Shown in pieces: positions 16,256 through 24,952 of a stretch of 37,662 nucleotides of DNA. The first letter of the stretch is position 1. Every line of letters begins with the position of its first letter. The DNA is from an uncultured Oscillospiraceae bacterium (GTDB lineage Bacteria; Bacillota; Clostridia; Oscillospirales; Ruminococcaceae), in the NCBI GenBank assembly GCA_900555435.1, contig USLH01000001.1:1-37662 (forward strand). The letters are read 5' to 3'. A program made the translations under genes and the position numbers. The notes beneath the pieces are model-generated. The model was not told the origin of the DNA. It saw nothing but the letters and a program-made list of their open reading frames with translations, and searched no databases.

Positions 16256-16938
16256 CAGTCTTCGTCGTGATAGCCCATGAGCTTTAACGCCTCGTGAGCC
16301 GCATTCTGCTCCGCCTGCTTTTTGGAGCTGCCGGTGCCCCGACCGATGACGTTGGTATTCAAAAGCACCTCTGCCGTAAAGACCTTGGCATGATCCGGCC
16401 CGTGCTCGTCTACCAGAACGTACTCGATCCGCTCCTCCCGGTTCTGCTGGATGATCTCCTGCAGCGCCGTCTTGTAGTCGGAGAGCTTATTCTTCCGGCG
16501 GACGTCCAGATTCCGGGGGATGAACCCCAGCACAAAGGTCTGAGCTGCCTCATATCCCCCGTCGATGTAAATGGCTGCCAGCAGCGCCTCAAATGCGTCC
16601 GCCAGAATGGACGGACGCTCCCGCCCGCCGGTCAGCTCCTCGCCTTTTCCTAAACGGAGATATTTTCCGAGTCCGATCTGCCCCGCAAACACGTCCAGCG
16701 CCTTTTCACAGACCAAGCTGGCACGGAGCTTTGTCAACTCCCCTTCCGGCAGGTCTTTATAAGTGAGAAACAGGTGCCGCGCCACGATTACCGACAGCAC
16801 CGAATCGCCCAAAAACTCCAGCCGCTCGTTGTTGTGCCCGTGCTTCTTCCCCTCGTTTGCATAAGAGGAGTGGGTCAGGGCCTGCTCTAAAAGCTGAGGG
16901 TTCCGGAAAGTATATCCGATCTTTTCTTCCAGTTCCAA
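16255..16938 (-). CDS. rnc: Ribonuclease III
   Basis: Double-strand-specific endoribonuclease for rRNA processing. The 227 residues comprise an RNase III domain with signature ERLEFLGDSVL (38-48) and catalytic acids Asp45, Asp114 and Glu117, then a C-terminal dsRNA-binding domain (about 155-224; DYKTALQEIIQ ... GSSKKQAEQNAAHEAL). The start is a TTG at 16938 with GGAG 9 bases upstream; no better ATG exists. It follows plsX by only 19 bases, so the acpP gene usual at this point is absent. Confidence 0.97.
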   Translation of the reverse strand: MELEEKIGYTFRNPQLLEQALTHSSYANEGKKHGHNNERLEFLGDSVLSVIVARHLFLTYKDLPEGELTKLRASLVCEKALDVFAGQIGLGKYLRLGKGEELTGGRERPSILADAFEALLAAIYIDGGYEAAQTFVLGFIPRNLDVRRKNKLSDYKTALQEIIQQNREERIEYVLVDEHGPDHAKVFTAEVLLNTNVIGRGTGSSKKQAEQNAAHEALKLMGYHDED

Positions 16939-16957
16939 GGGAAAACGCTCCTTTTTG

Positions 16958-17962
16958 TCATTCTGCCGCCGCAGGCTTCATCGCTTCTACGGCCCTTTGG
17001 ATCTCACCGGTCAGGTCGGACTGAGCAAAATCCCTTGCCTGACGGATGGCGTTCTTGATTGCTTTGGCATTGGAGCTGCCGTGAGCCTTGATCACCGGCT
17101 TGGTGATGCCCAGCAGCGGCGCCCCGCCGTATTCGGTATAATCCATGGATTTCTTGAAGCCCTTGACCTTTTTGAGCATCAGCGCCCCGGCCAGCTTCCC
17201 GGAAACCCCGGTAAACATCCCTTTGATCTTTTTGGAGAACATGGAGCCCAGCCCTTCGGTGAGCTTTAAGATCACGTTCCCGGTAAAGCCGTCGGCGACC
17301 GCCACATCCACGGCTCCTGCCGGGATCTCACGGGCTTCCACGTTTCCGGTAAAGTTCACCGGCGCAGTTTTTAAAAGCTGCAGCGCCTCTCTCTGTAATT
17401 CGTTGCCTTTCGTCTCCTCGGCGCCGATGTTCACAAGACCCACTCTGGGGCTTGCCACCTTCTGCACCTTCTGCATATAAAGGCTTCCCATCACGCCGAA
17501 CTGGCAGAGGGTCTCCGGCTTGCAGTCCAAGTTTGCCCCTGCGTCCATCAGAAGATAACAGCCGTTGACCGTGGGGATCACCGTAGCAAGCCCCGCCCGT
17601 TTGACGCCTTTGATCCGCTTTAAGAGGAAGGTCGCTCCCACCACGATGGCTCCGGTGGAGCCGCCGCTGACGAATGCGTCGCCTTTCCCCTCTTTCACAA
17701 GATTGAAGGCCGCCGCCATGGAGCAGTTCGCCTTCTCCTTCAAAATCGAAGTGGGGTCATCCTCCATGGTGATCACGTCCGGCGCATGGACGATCTCGAT
17801 TCCCGAAAGGGAGATGCCGTTTTTCTCCGCCGTTTTCCGAAGGGATCCTTCATCGCCGGTCACAAGGATCTCCACGCCGTATTCTTCCACGGCCAGGGCG
17901 CATCCCTGCAGCACCGCCAAAGGGGCGTTATCCCCGCCGAATCCGTCTACTACGATCTTCAT
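16958..17962 (-). CDS. plsX: Phosphate acyltransferase PlsX
   Basis: Converts acyl-ACP and phosphate to acyl-phosphate, the first committed step of phospholipid synthesis in Gram-positives; a peripheral membrane enzyme. The 334-residue length is typical. Signatures are the start MKIVVDGFGGDNAP (commonly MDAMGGDxAP), SGGSTGAIV (about 99-107), DAGANLDCKP and the C-terminal GGAPLLGI segment. Upstream is a lipoprotein gene (34 bases); downstream is rnc. Confidence 0.97.
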   Translation of the reverse strand: MKIVVDGFGGDNAPLAVLQGCALAVEEYGVEILVTGDEGSLRKTAEKNGISLSGIEIVHAPDVITMEDDPTSILKEKANCSMAAAFNLVKEGKGDAFVSGGSTGAIVVGATFLLKRIKGVKRAGLATVIPTVNGCYLLMDAGANLDCKPETLCQFGVMGSLYMQKVQKVASPRVGLVNIGAEETKGNELQREALQLLKTAPVNFTGNVEAREIPAGAVDVAVADGFTGNVILKLTEGLGSMFSKKIKGMFTGVSGKLAGALMLKKVKGFKKSMDYTEYGGAPLLGITKPVIKAHGSSNAKAIKNAIRQARDFAQSDLTGEIQRAVEAMKPAAAE

Positions 17963-17996
17963 TCCGCCACTCTCCTTTTTTCATCCGTGTCCCGGA

Positions 17997-18437
17997 TCAC
18001 TTTTCCTCGATGGTCAACTGAACGAAGCCCTTCGTTTCCAGCCCCACGGATTTGACCCGCCAGTTCCCATCGCTTAGATCCACCGTCTCGTCAACCGTCC
18101 CGCCGTATTCCAGCAATACGCTCCCGTTCCCTTCCGGATCCACCAGCACCAGCTTCCAGCTGCCTTCTTTTATCTCCGCACTGCCGGAAACGTGAAGAGT
18201 CTGCCCCTCTTTTGCGTTCCGGCTCCAGAGGGTGTCGCTGCCGGTAAAAGAACCGAAATTCTCGGTATACTCCGTCCCCGACTGGGTGGACAGGTGCTTA
18301 ATGTAAAAATAAGTGTCACTCTGGGCAGCGATCAGGCTGTCGTCGTTATAAACCGCCCTTTGCTTTTCCGAAGGCCCGCAGCCGGTCAGGGCTATACAAA
18401 GAAGCAGTCCTAAAAAAGCCGCCGCAAGTTTCCGCAT
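17997..18437 (-). CDS. Small lipoprotein of unknown function
   Basis: A 146-residue protein with a lipoprotein signal: MRK, hydrophobic stretch 4-16, and lipobox LTGC with lipidated Cys20. The mature part is acidic and looks beta-rich (for example the stretch TLHVSGSAEIKEGSWKLVLVDPEG is strand-like, about 80-103). It is probably anchored on the outer face of the membrane. The ATG at 18437 shares one base with the trmFO stop (TGATG); a longer frame starting at 18605 would lie inside trmFO and lose the signal peptide. I recognise no family. Confidence 0.8.
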   Translation of the reverse strand: MRKLAAAFLGLLLCIALTGCGPSEKQRAVYNDDSLIAAQSDTYFYIKHLSTQSGTEYTENFGSFTGSDTLWSRNAKEGQTLHVSGSAEIKEGSWKLVLVDPEGNGSVLLEYGGTVDETVDLSDGNWRVKSVGLETKGFVQLTIEEK

Positions 18438-19756
18438 CAAGAATCGTTCCTCCAATTCAGAGCGTCCAGCGTTTCCTTTAACGCCTGAATGCCCCGCTCC
18501 GCCAGCAGTTGGTACCGGAACTTTTTGTCCCGGGGTGCGTTTTCGAGGGCAGGCAGGATCCCCATATTGGCGCCCATGGGCTGGAAATCCGCCGTTTCGC
18601 CGCACACATGGTCGGACAAAGCCTTTAACATCGTGCCCTCGGGCAGCACCAGCGGCGGCAGCCCCAGAAGCTCCCGTGCCAGATAGTGCCCGGCTAAAAG
18701 CCCGCTGGCCGCTGATTCCATATATCCCTCCACGCCGGTCATCTGCCCGGCGAACCGGAGATTCGGGCGGCGTATGAGCCGCTGCTCCCGGTCAAGGAGC
18801 CGGGGCGAATCGAGGAAGGTGTTCCGGTGCATGACTCCGTACCGAACGAATTCCGCATTTTGAAGCCCCGGAATCATGGAAAAGACCCGCTTCTGCTCCC
18901 CCCACCTGAGGTTGGTCTGAAACCCCACCAGATTGTAAAGGGTGCCCGCTTCGTTTTCCTTCCGCAGCTGCACCACCGCCCAAGGGCGGTGCCCCGTCCG
19001 GGGATCTCTTAATCCCACCGGCTTCAGCGGCCCGAACCGAATGGTGTCCGGCCCCCTTTTTGCCATGATCTCCACAGGCATACAGCCTTCGTATACCTTG
19101 AATTCCGCCTTCTCGAAATCCTTGAGCTCCACGCCTTCCGCCGTGGTCAGAGCTTCGTAAAAAGCTTCGTACTCTTCCCTGCTCATGGGGCAGTTTAAGT
19201 AGTCGTCCTCCCCCCGGCCGTACCGGGAAGCGGCGAAAACGATGGAGCGGTCCACCGTGGAGCCGTCCACGATGGGCGCCGCCGCATCAAAAAAGCTGAG
19301 CCCCTTTTCGCCGGTGACCCGGACGATCTCCTCCGCCAGCCCTCCGCAGGTCAGCGGCCCGGTGGCGACGATGGTGGGATCTTCCCCCAGCCGTTCCACC
19401 TGCGCCTCGGTCACATGGATCAGCGGGTCTTTCCGGATTGCTTCGGTCACCCGGTCGGAAAACGCCTTCCGATCCACCGCCAGCGCCCCGCCTGCCGCCA
19501 CGGCTGTGGCCTCGGCAGAAGGAAGAATCAGCGACCCCAAGAGCCGCATTTCCTCCTTCAGCATCCCTGAAGCCGAATCCAGCCGGGACGCCTTTAAAGA
19601 GTTGGAGCAGACCAGCTCCGCCAGCCCCGGATATTTGTGGGCAGGCGAATAGGAAAGAGGCTTCTGCTCAAAAAGCTCCACCTTGATGCCGTATTTTGTA
19701 AGGATCTGGGCGGCTTCACAGCCGGCAAGCCCGCCGCCGATCACAATCGCCTTCAT
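18437..19756 (-). CDS. trmFO: tRNA m5U54 methyltransferase TrmFO (folate/FAD-dependent)
   Basis: Makes ribothymidine at position 54 of tRNA using methylene-THF and reduced FAD. The 439 residues start MKAIVIGGGLAGCEAA, with the FAD dinucleotide motif at 7-16. The conserved catalytic Cys region ELVCSNSLK has Cys50, and a second Cys lies in YEGCMPVEIM (about 220). The length is typical (435-445). The start overlaps the topA stop by 4 bases (ATGA); topA-trmFO is the standard Firmicutes pair. Confidence 0.97.
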   Translation of the reverse strand: MKAIVIGGGLAGCEAAQILTKYGIKVELFEQKPLSYSPAHKYPGLAELVCSNSLKASRLDSASGMLKEEMRLLGSLILPSAEATAVAAGGALAVDRKAFSDRVTEAIRKDPLIHVTEAQVERLGEDPTIVATGPLTCGGLAEEIVRVTGEKGLSFFDAAAPIVDGSTVDRSIVFAASRYGRGEDDYLNCPMSREEYEAFYEALTTAEGVELKDFEKAEFKVYEGCMPVEIMAKRGPDTIRFGPLKPVGLRDPRTGHRPWAVVQLRKENEAGTLYNLVGFQTNLRWGEQKRVFSMIPGLQNAEFVRYGVMHRNTFLDSPRLLDREQRLIRRPNLRFAGQMTGVEGYMESAASGLLAGHYLARELLGLPPLVLPEGTMLKALSDHVCGETADFQPMGANMGILPALENAPRDKKFRYQLLAERGIQALKETLDALNWRNDS

Positions 19757-21876
19757 TCGTCCTCCCCGCCCTTTTTTGGGTCGACGGCACGCTGATAGCT
19801 GCATTCGGGATTGGAGCAGTAAATCCTTGCTCCCCGTCCTGCTTTCTGCAGCAGCGTCTTCCCACAGACCGGGCACTTTTCGTCGATGGGCGGATCCCAC
19901 GAAAGGAAGGAACAGGTGGGATTATGCTCGCAGCCATAGAACTTCTTGCCCTTCTTGGACTTCTTCTCCAGGATCTTCCCACTGCACAGCGGGCACTCGC
20001 CGGGCATCTCCACGGCGATCCGCTTGGTGTTGCGGCATTCCGGGAAACCGGGGCAGGCTAAGAATTTTCCATACCGCCCGGTCTTGATGACCATGTTCCG
20101 ACCGCATTTTTCGCAGACGATGTCCGTCTCCTCATCGGGGATCTTCATATGGACGTCCTTCATGTCCTCTTCGGCCTTGGCCAGAGTCGTTGCGAAGCCG
20201 CCGTAGAACTCATCCAGCACCGAGCCCCAGGATTTCTTCCCTTCTTCCACCTTGTCAAGGTCGCCTTCCATCTGGGCGGTGAACTTCTCATCCACGATGG
20301 AAGCGAAGTGCTCCTTCATCAATTGGGTGGTGATCTCTCCCAATTGGGTGGGCTTTAACTGCTTGCTTTCCAGCTCCACATATTTCCGCTTTAAGATGGT
20401 GGAAATGGTGGGCGCATAGGTGGAGGGACGGCCGATGCCGTTTTCCTCCAGGAACTTGATGAGGGACGCTTCGGTGAAGCGTGGGGGCGGCTGGGTGAAG
20501 TGCTGGGTGCCCTCGACGCTCTGGGTCTTCAAGGGATCCCCTGCTGCCAGCGGAGGCAGCACGCCTTCCTTTTCCTCGGCGTCGTCCCGGCCTTCCTCAT
20601 AAAGCACCGTGAACCCATCGAACCGCACCGAAAATCCGCTGGCCTTGAAGGTGTACCCGGCGGCGTCGATGTCGGCGGAAACGGTGTCGTACTCCGCATT
20701 TGCCATCTGGCTTGCGATAAACCGTCCCCAGATGAGCTTATAGAGTTTATACTGATCCGCCGTCAGGCTGGCCTTTGCCTGCTCCGGAGTCAGGTCGGGC
20801 ATGGTGGGCCGGATGGCCTCGTGGGCATCCTGTGCGCTGCTCTTGGTCTTATAGACCCGGGGGTTCTCCGGCAGATATTTATCCCCGTACTTGTCCTTGA
20901 TGTACCCCGCTGCCGCATCTCTCGCTTCGTCGGAGATCCGCAGGGAGTCGGTACGCATATAGGTGATCAGACCCACTGCCCCCAGCTTCGGGAGCTCCAC
21001 GCCTTCGTAAAGCTCCTGCGCCGTGGCCATGGTGCGCTGGGAACGGAACCCCAGCTTCCGGGAAGCCTCCTGCTGCAGGGTAGAGGTGGTAAAAGGCGGT
21101 GCGGGGGATTTCTTCCGGATGCCGGTCTTGACGCTTGCCACTGTGAAGGGGGCGTCCTTCACCGCCGCTAAGACTGCGTCGGCATCTTCCTTGCAGCGGA
21201 GCTCCACCTTCTTGCCTTCTTTCCCGTAAAACTTCGCCGGGAACGCTTTTTTGGAGCCTGCCGCCAAGAGCTTTGCATCGATGGTCCAGTATTCCTCCGG
21301 CTGGAACGCCCGGATCTCATTTTCCCGATCCACGATGATCCGGACCGCCACGGACTGAACCCGCCCGGCGCTCAGACCCGGCTGAATCTTCTTCCAGAGG
21401 AAGGGACTGATCTTATAGCCCACAATCCGGTCCAGGATCCGCCGTGCCTGCTGGGCGTTGACCAGATCCATGTCGATCTTTCTCGGATGGGCCATGCCCT
21501 CCTTGACGCCGCTTTTGGTGATCTCGCTGAAGGTCACCCGATCCACATCGTTGAGATCCAGCTTTAAAATATGCGCCAAGTGCCAGGAAATGGCCTCCCC
21601 TTCCCGGTCAGGGTCGGTCGCCAGATAGATCTTTTTCTTGCCCTTGGCTTCCGCCTTGAGCATCTTGATGATGTCCGCCTGCTTTTTGATGTTCAGATAC
21701 CGGGGCTCGAACCCCTTCTCCACGTCCACGCCCAGCGTAGACTTGGGAAGATCCCGGACGTGCCCCTTGGAGGCCACCACCTCATAATTCTTCCCCAGGT
21801 ATTTCTGGATGCTCTTGGTCTTGGTGGGGGACTCCACGATGACCAGGTTTGCGGGAGATTCCGCCGCTTTCGCCAT
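19753..21876 (-). CDS. topA: DNA topoisomerase I
   Basis: Type IA topoisomerase that relaxes negative supercoils. The 707 residues comprise an N-terminal TOPRIM domain (acidic TDPDREGEA at 87-95), the catalytic Tyr306 in GLITYMRTDS, and three C-terminal four-Cys zinc ribbons beginning near residues 584, 627 and 665 (CEKC...C...C, CPLC...C...C, CPVC...C...C). It starts 55 bases after dprA and is followed without a gap by trmFO. Confidence 0.98.
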   Translation of the reverse strand: MAKAAESPANLVIVESPTKTKSIQKYLGKNYEVVASKGHVRDLPKSTLGVDVEKGFEPRYLNIKKQADIIKMLKAEAKGKKKIYLATDPDREGEAISWHLAHILKLDLNDVDRVTFSEITKSGVKEGMAHPRKIDMDLVNAQQARRILDRIVGYKISPFLWKKIQPGLSAGRVQSVAVRIIVDRENEIRAFQPEEYWTIDAKLLAAGSKKAFPAKFYGKEGKKVELRCKEDADAVLAAVKDAPFTVASVKTGIRKKSPAPPFTTSTLQQEASRKLGFRSQRTMATAQELYEGVELPKLGAVGLITYMRTDSLRISDEARDAAAGYIKDKYGDKYLPENPRVYKTKSSAQDAHEAIRPTMPDLTPEQAKASLTADQYKLYKLIWGRFIASQMANAEYDTVSADIDAAGYTFKASGFSVRFDGFTVLYEEGRDDAEEKEGVLPPLAAGDPLKTQSVEGTQHFTQPPPRFTEASLIKFLEENGIGRPSTYAPTISTILKRKYVELESKQLKPTQLGEITTQLMKEHFASIVDEKFTAQMEGDLDKVEEGKKSWGSVLDEFYGGFATTLAKAEEDMKDVHMKIPDEETDIVCEKCGRNMVIKTGRYGKFLACPGFPECRNTKRIAVEMPGECPLCSGKILEKKSKKGKKFYGCEHNPTCSFLSWDPPIDEKCPVCGKTLLQKAGRGARIYCSNPECSYQRAVDPKKGGEDE

Positions 21877-21931
21877 TGTTTTCCTCCTTGTCTCTATCGA
21901 AAAGGAACGTCAGAAAACGCTCCGGAAAAAA

Positions 21932-23143
21932 TCAGTCTGCCTTGCTGTATCGACGCCCCGGATGAGCTGTCGCCAGCCCTAAAAGTTCCAGCTCCGTCAT
22001 GGACGCCAGCGCCTGATAAGGCTTTAGCCCCGCCTCGCTGATAATGTCGTCCACCGGTCTCGGCTCCTCGGTCAGGACTTCATAAAGCCGCTTCTGCAGT
22101 TCGCTTAATTCCGGAAGCTCCGTCCGCTTTGCAACCGCTTCCGGCTTCGGCGCCTGATATGCCGGCTCGTCGGCTACCTTCTGCCGCTGCTCCCGAACGA
22201 CCTCCGCCCGTCTGGAACGGATCATGATCTCCGACAGGGCTTTCAGGTCTATCCTGTCCCCATAAAGCGGGTAGTATTCCTCCAGGATGCTGTGAACGGA
22301 ATAAACCGGATGAGCCCCGTCCTGCAAAAGCGGGACAACGCCCATGCAGCCCGGCTCGGTGATGTCGTAAGGCGGTACGCAGAAGACCTCTTTCCCCTGC
22401 TCCATGGCAAGATCCGCCGTGATCAGCGATCCGCTTCGTTCCGGCGCATGGGTTACCAAAACACCCATTCCAAGCCCCGCCAGCAGCCGGTTCCGGGTGG
22501 GGAAATATTTTCCGTCGGGCTTTGTCCCCGGAGGCAGCTCACTGACCAGTGCGCCGCCGCTTAAAAGGATCTTCTCCTTCAGTTCCCGGTTCTGGGACGG
22601 ATAATTGACATCCAGCCCGCAGCCTAAAACGGCAATGGTCCGCTTCCCGGCTTTCAGCGCCCCTCGATGGGCGTATTCGTCGATGCCCACGGCGCAGCCG
22701 CTGACGATGACCACTCCCGCCCGCGCCAGCTGGCAGCAAAGGCTCCCAGTGATTCCTCTTGTGTAGCCGACGGCTTCTCTGGTGCCGACCACCGTCAGAA
22801 CCAGCTGATTCTCAAGCCCCGCAAGGCTCCCTTTTACATAAAGAACGGCCGGCGGCCCGTAAATTTCCCGCAGCCGTTTCGGGTATTCCGGATCCGCATA
22901 GGAGATCACCCGGATCCCCTCGTCCCGGCATTGCTCTAAGATCAGCTCCGCCCGCTCCAGCGAGGTCTTGGACATCCGCCGCAGATCCTGCTCCGAAAAA
23001 ATCGAAAGGGCTCTCCGTCCCTCTTCACCGTTCTGATAAAGGGCCTTAGCATCCCCCGAAAGCTCCAGAATTTTCCCGATCTTCCCGCTTCCATAGGAAA
23101 AGCACTGCGAGAGCCATACCCAGTAGACCAGATCTTCTCCCAT
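21932..23143 (-). CDS. dprA: DNA-processing protein DprA
   Basis: Binds incoming single-stranded DNA and loads RecA in natural transformation; it is also widespread in species not known to be competent. The 403 residues comprise an N-terminal helical domain (to about 105), a Rossmann-like domain with VGTREAVGYT (119-128) and SGCAVGID (148-155), and a C-terminal winged helix (about 345-403). The start is MGEDLVYW with GCAGGAGG upstream. It lies between luxS (24 bases) and topA (55 bases). Confidence 0.97.
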   Translation of the reverse strand: MGEDLVYWVWLSQCFSYGSGKIGKILELSGDAKALYQNGEEGRRALSIFSEQDLRRMSKTSLERAELILEQCRDEGIRVISYADPEYPKRLREIYGPPAVLYVKGSLAGLENQLVLTVVGTREAVGYTRGITGSLCCQLARAGVVIVSGCAVGIDEYAHRGALKAGKRTIAVLGCGLDVNYPSQNRELKEKILLSGGALVSELPPGTKPDGKYFPTRNRLLAGLGMGVLVTHAPERSGSLITADLAMEQGKEVFCVPPYDITEPGCMGVVPLLQDGAHPVYSVHSILEEYYPLYGDRIDLKALSEIMIRSRRAEVVREQRQKVADEPAYQAPKPEAVAKRTELPELSELQKRLYEVLTEEPRPVDDIISEAGLKPYQALASMTELELLGLATAHPGRRYSKAD

Positions 23144-23167
23144 TTTCCATCCTCCTGCCTCAGGGGA

Positions 23168-23629
23168 TCAGACTTCATATTTCATCTTCTCCGGCGTCCA
23201 GTCCTTTAAGACCTTCGCCATATCCGCTGCATATTCCTTTGCCTTCGGGAGGCTGTGCTCCCGATAATTGCCGCATTCCGCCGGGGAAACGCCGGGGATC
23301 TCCCCCTCGTACCCGGCGATGAAGTCCATGGCCTTCTGCAAAAGCCCGATGACCTCCGAAGACGTGACCGTGTCCCGGACGATGAAATAAAACCCCGTCC
23401 GGCATCCCATGGGTCCCACATAGATCACCCGGTCGGAATACGCCGAGTTCCGGGCATAGGTGGCAAATAAGTGTTCAAACGTATGGATCCCGTCGTTTTC
23501 CAGATAGGTCCCGCTGTTCGGGATCGCCATCCGGAGATCGTAGGTCACGGCGTCCCCGTCCACCCGGGACAGGTAAAGCCCCTTCTTCAATTTGTTGTGA
23601 TTTACACAGAAGCTCTCGATCCGCTTCAT
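23168..23629 (-). CDS. luxS: S-ribosylhomocysteine lyase LuxS
   Basis: Cleaves S-ribosylhomocysteine to homocysteine and DPD, the precursor of autoinducer-2; a homodimeric metalloenzyme. The 153 residues have normal length. Metal ligands His49, His53 (HTFEHLFAT) and Cys119 (ECGNYREH) are present, as are Glu52 and the catalytic Cys76 (GPMGCRTGF). It starts one base after the upstream methylase stop, with its RBS (GGAGCGAG) inside that gene. The partner nucleosidase gene (pfs) is not in the window. Homocysteine users (metY and a PatB-type lyase) lie about 3 kb away on the other strand. Confidence 0.97.
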   Translation of the reverse strand: MKRIESFCVNHNKLKKGLYLSRVDGDAVTYDLRMAIPNSGTYLENDGIHTFEHLFATYARNSAYSDRVIYVGPMGCRTGFYFIVRDTVTSSEVIGLLQKAMDFIAGYEGEIPGVSPAECGNYREHSLPKAKEYAADMAKVLKDWTPEKMKYEV

Positions 23630-23630
23630 T

Positions 23631-24404
23631 TCACTCGCTCCTTCTTCTTGCCATCTCCCACATCAGGATGGTGGCAGCCATGGCGGCGTTTAAGGATTCC
23701 GCATTCCCCGCCATGGGGATAGTGATCCGCTCCGAGCAAAGGGACGCCTGCTCTTTGGAAAGGCCGTTCCCCTCGTTCCCGATAACCGCCACAGCGCCTT
23801 TGAAATCCGCCGTTCCCACCGGTCTTGCGTCGGCGTCCACCACCGCCGCATACGACCGCAGGCCGCTTTCCTTCAGAAAAGCAGCCAGATCCACCCGCAT
23901 CACCGGGATCCGGAATAACGACCCCATGGCGGCACGGATGGTTTTCAGGCTATATAAGTCGCAGCAGCTCTCGCTTAAAATCACGCCGGAAAGCCCCATT
24001 GCGTCGGCTCCCCGAAGGATCGTCCCCACGTTTCCGGGATCCTGCAGGTCCCAGAGGGCGACATAGCTGCCGTTACAGTCTATTTTAGCAAGGTTTTCGG
24101 GTTTGTCAAGTTTTTTGCAGACCGCATAAAGCCCCTGAGGGGTCTTCGACTGGGAGAGCCGCTCCTCCGCCGCCCCCTCTACTTCAAAGGCGGAAAGCCC
24201 CGAAAAATCCGTCTCCGGATGGGCATTCCGATAAGCGGGGGTCACGAAAACCTGCTCCACGGCAACTCCGGAGCGCAGGGCTTCTTTAAAGAGCTTTTCT
24301 CCTTCCAGCACGAAACAGCCGGTCTCCTCCCGGTATTTCCGGGAGGATGCCAGCTTCCCATACTCCTTGATGCGTCCGTTTTCCTTGGACTGGATCCGTT
24401 CCAT
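23631..24404 (-). CDS. SpoU/TrmH family RNA 2'-O-methyltransferase
   Basis: A 257-residue SPOUT enzyme. An N-terminal substrate-binding domain (FVLEGEKLFKEAL, 31-43) precedes the three SpoU motifs: DPGNVGTILRGADA (122-135), IGNEGNGLS (208-216) and IPMAGNAESLNAAMA (229-243). The order after rplT is a common Firmicutes context (ysgA-like). The target is probably rRNA; the exact nucleotide is not deducible. The ATG at 24404 has GGAAAGG upstream; a longer frame would enter the hairpins of the intergenic region. The gene is coupled to luxS. Confidence 0.93.
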   Translation of the reverse strand: MERIQSKENGRIKEYGKLASSRKYREETGCFVLEGEKLFKEALRSGVAVEQVFVTPAYRNAHPETDFSGLSAFEVEGAAEERLSQSKTPQGLYAVCKKLDKPENLAKIDCNGSYVALWDLQDPGNVGTILRGADAMGLSGVILSESCCDLYSLKTIRAAMGSLFRIPVMRVDLAAFLKESGLRSYAAVVDADARPVGTADFKGAVAVIGNEGNGLSKEQASLCSERITIPMAGNAESLNAAMAATILMWEMARRRSE

Positions 24405-24423
24405 TCTGCGCCTTTCCCGCCGG

Positions 24424-24484
24424 CGCATCCGCAAACTTCCCCTTTTGCGGGACGCTTGCGGATGCGGCGTCCAAAAGGGACGCC
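24424..24484 (-). other. Two adjacent GC-rich hairpins between rplT and the methylase gene
   Basis: CGCATCCGCAA (24424-24434) and TTGCGGATGCG (24456-24466) are perfect 11-bp inverted repeats. GGCGTCC/GGACGCC (24466-24472 and 24478-24484) form a second 7-bp hairpin with a 5-base loop. The two share base 24466 and could stack. No T run follows. They may be an RNA processing or stability element between the ribosomal protein genes and the downstream genes, or a small dispersed repeat. Confidence 0.5.
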
Positions 24485-24507
24485 GGGCGTGTCTTAACAT
24501 ACAGCAA

Positions 24508-24537
24508 ACGCCCCGGGTCACTTAAAACCAGGGGCGT
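24508..24537 (-). terminator. Partial terminator after rplT
   Basis: In the RNA sense ACGCCCC pairs with GGGGCGT (7 bp, extended by GGT/ACC after a mismatch), about 10 bases after the rplT stop, followed only by TTTGCT. The short T run suggests partial termination, which would lower downstream expression relative to rplT. Confidence 0.55.
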
Positions 24538-24547
24538 AAAATGCTTC

Positions 24548-24901
24548 TTATAACGCTTTCTTCGCCTGTTCAGTCAGAGCGGTGAACGCAGCGGGGTCAT
24601 GAATGGCGATCTCGGACAGAACCTTGCGGTTCAGGGTGCTGCCGGACTTCTTCAAGCCGTTCATGAAGGTGGAGTAATTCATGCCGTTCATCTTGCAGGC
24701 AGCGGAGATCCGGGTGATCCACAGTTTGCGGAAGTCACGCTTTTTCAGCCGGCGGCCGATGTACGCATACTGACCGGATTTCATGACCGCTTCTTTTGCG
24801 GTTTTGAAGAGCTTGCTCTTGCCGCCCCAGTAGCCTTTCGCCAGCTTGAGGACTTTATTTCTTCTCTTACGGGTTGCCATAGCGCCCTTTACACGAGCCA
24901 T
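24548..24901 (-). CDS. rplT: 50S ribosomal protein bL20
   Basis: The 117-residue product has the bL20 features: a basic N-terminal extension (ARVKGAMATRKRRNKVLKLA), AYIGRRLKKRDFRKLWITRI (about 47-66) and the NGMNYSTFMNGL segment. It is needed early in 50S assembly. In other Firmicutes bL20 represses its own operon by binding the mRNA leader. It follows rpmI by 51 bases. Confidence 0.98.
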   Translation of the reverse strand: MARVKGAMATRKRRNKVLKLAKGYWGGKSKLFKTAKEAVMKSGQYAYIGRRLKKRDFRKLWITRISAACKMNGMNYSTFMNGLKKSGSTLNRKVLSEIAIHDPAAFTALTEQAKKAL

Positions 24902-24952
24902 AATCTGTTACCTCCAAATTCGGTTTTCGTTCCTGACAGTTTTCCCTATCGC

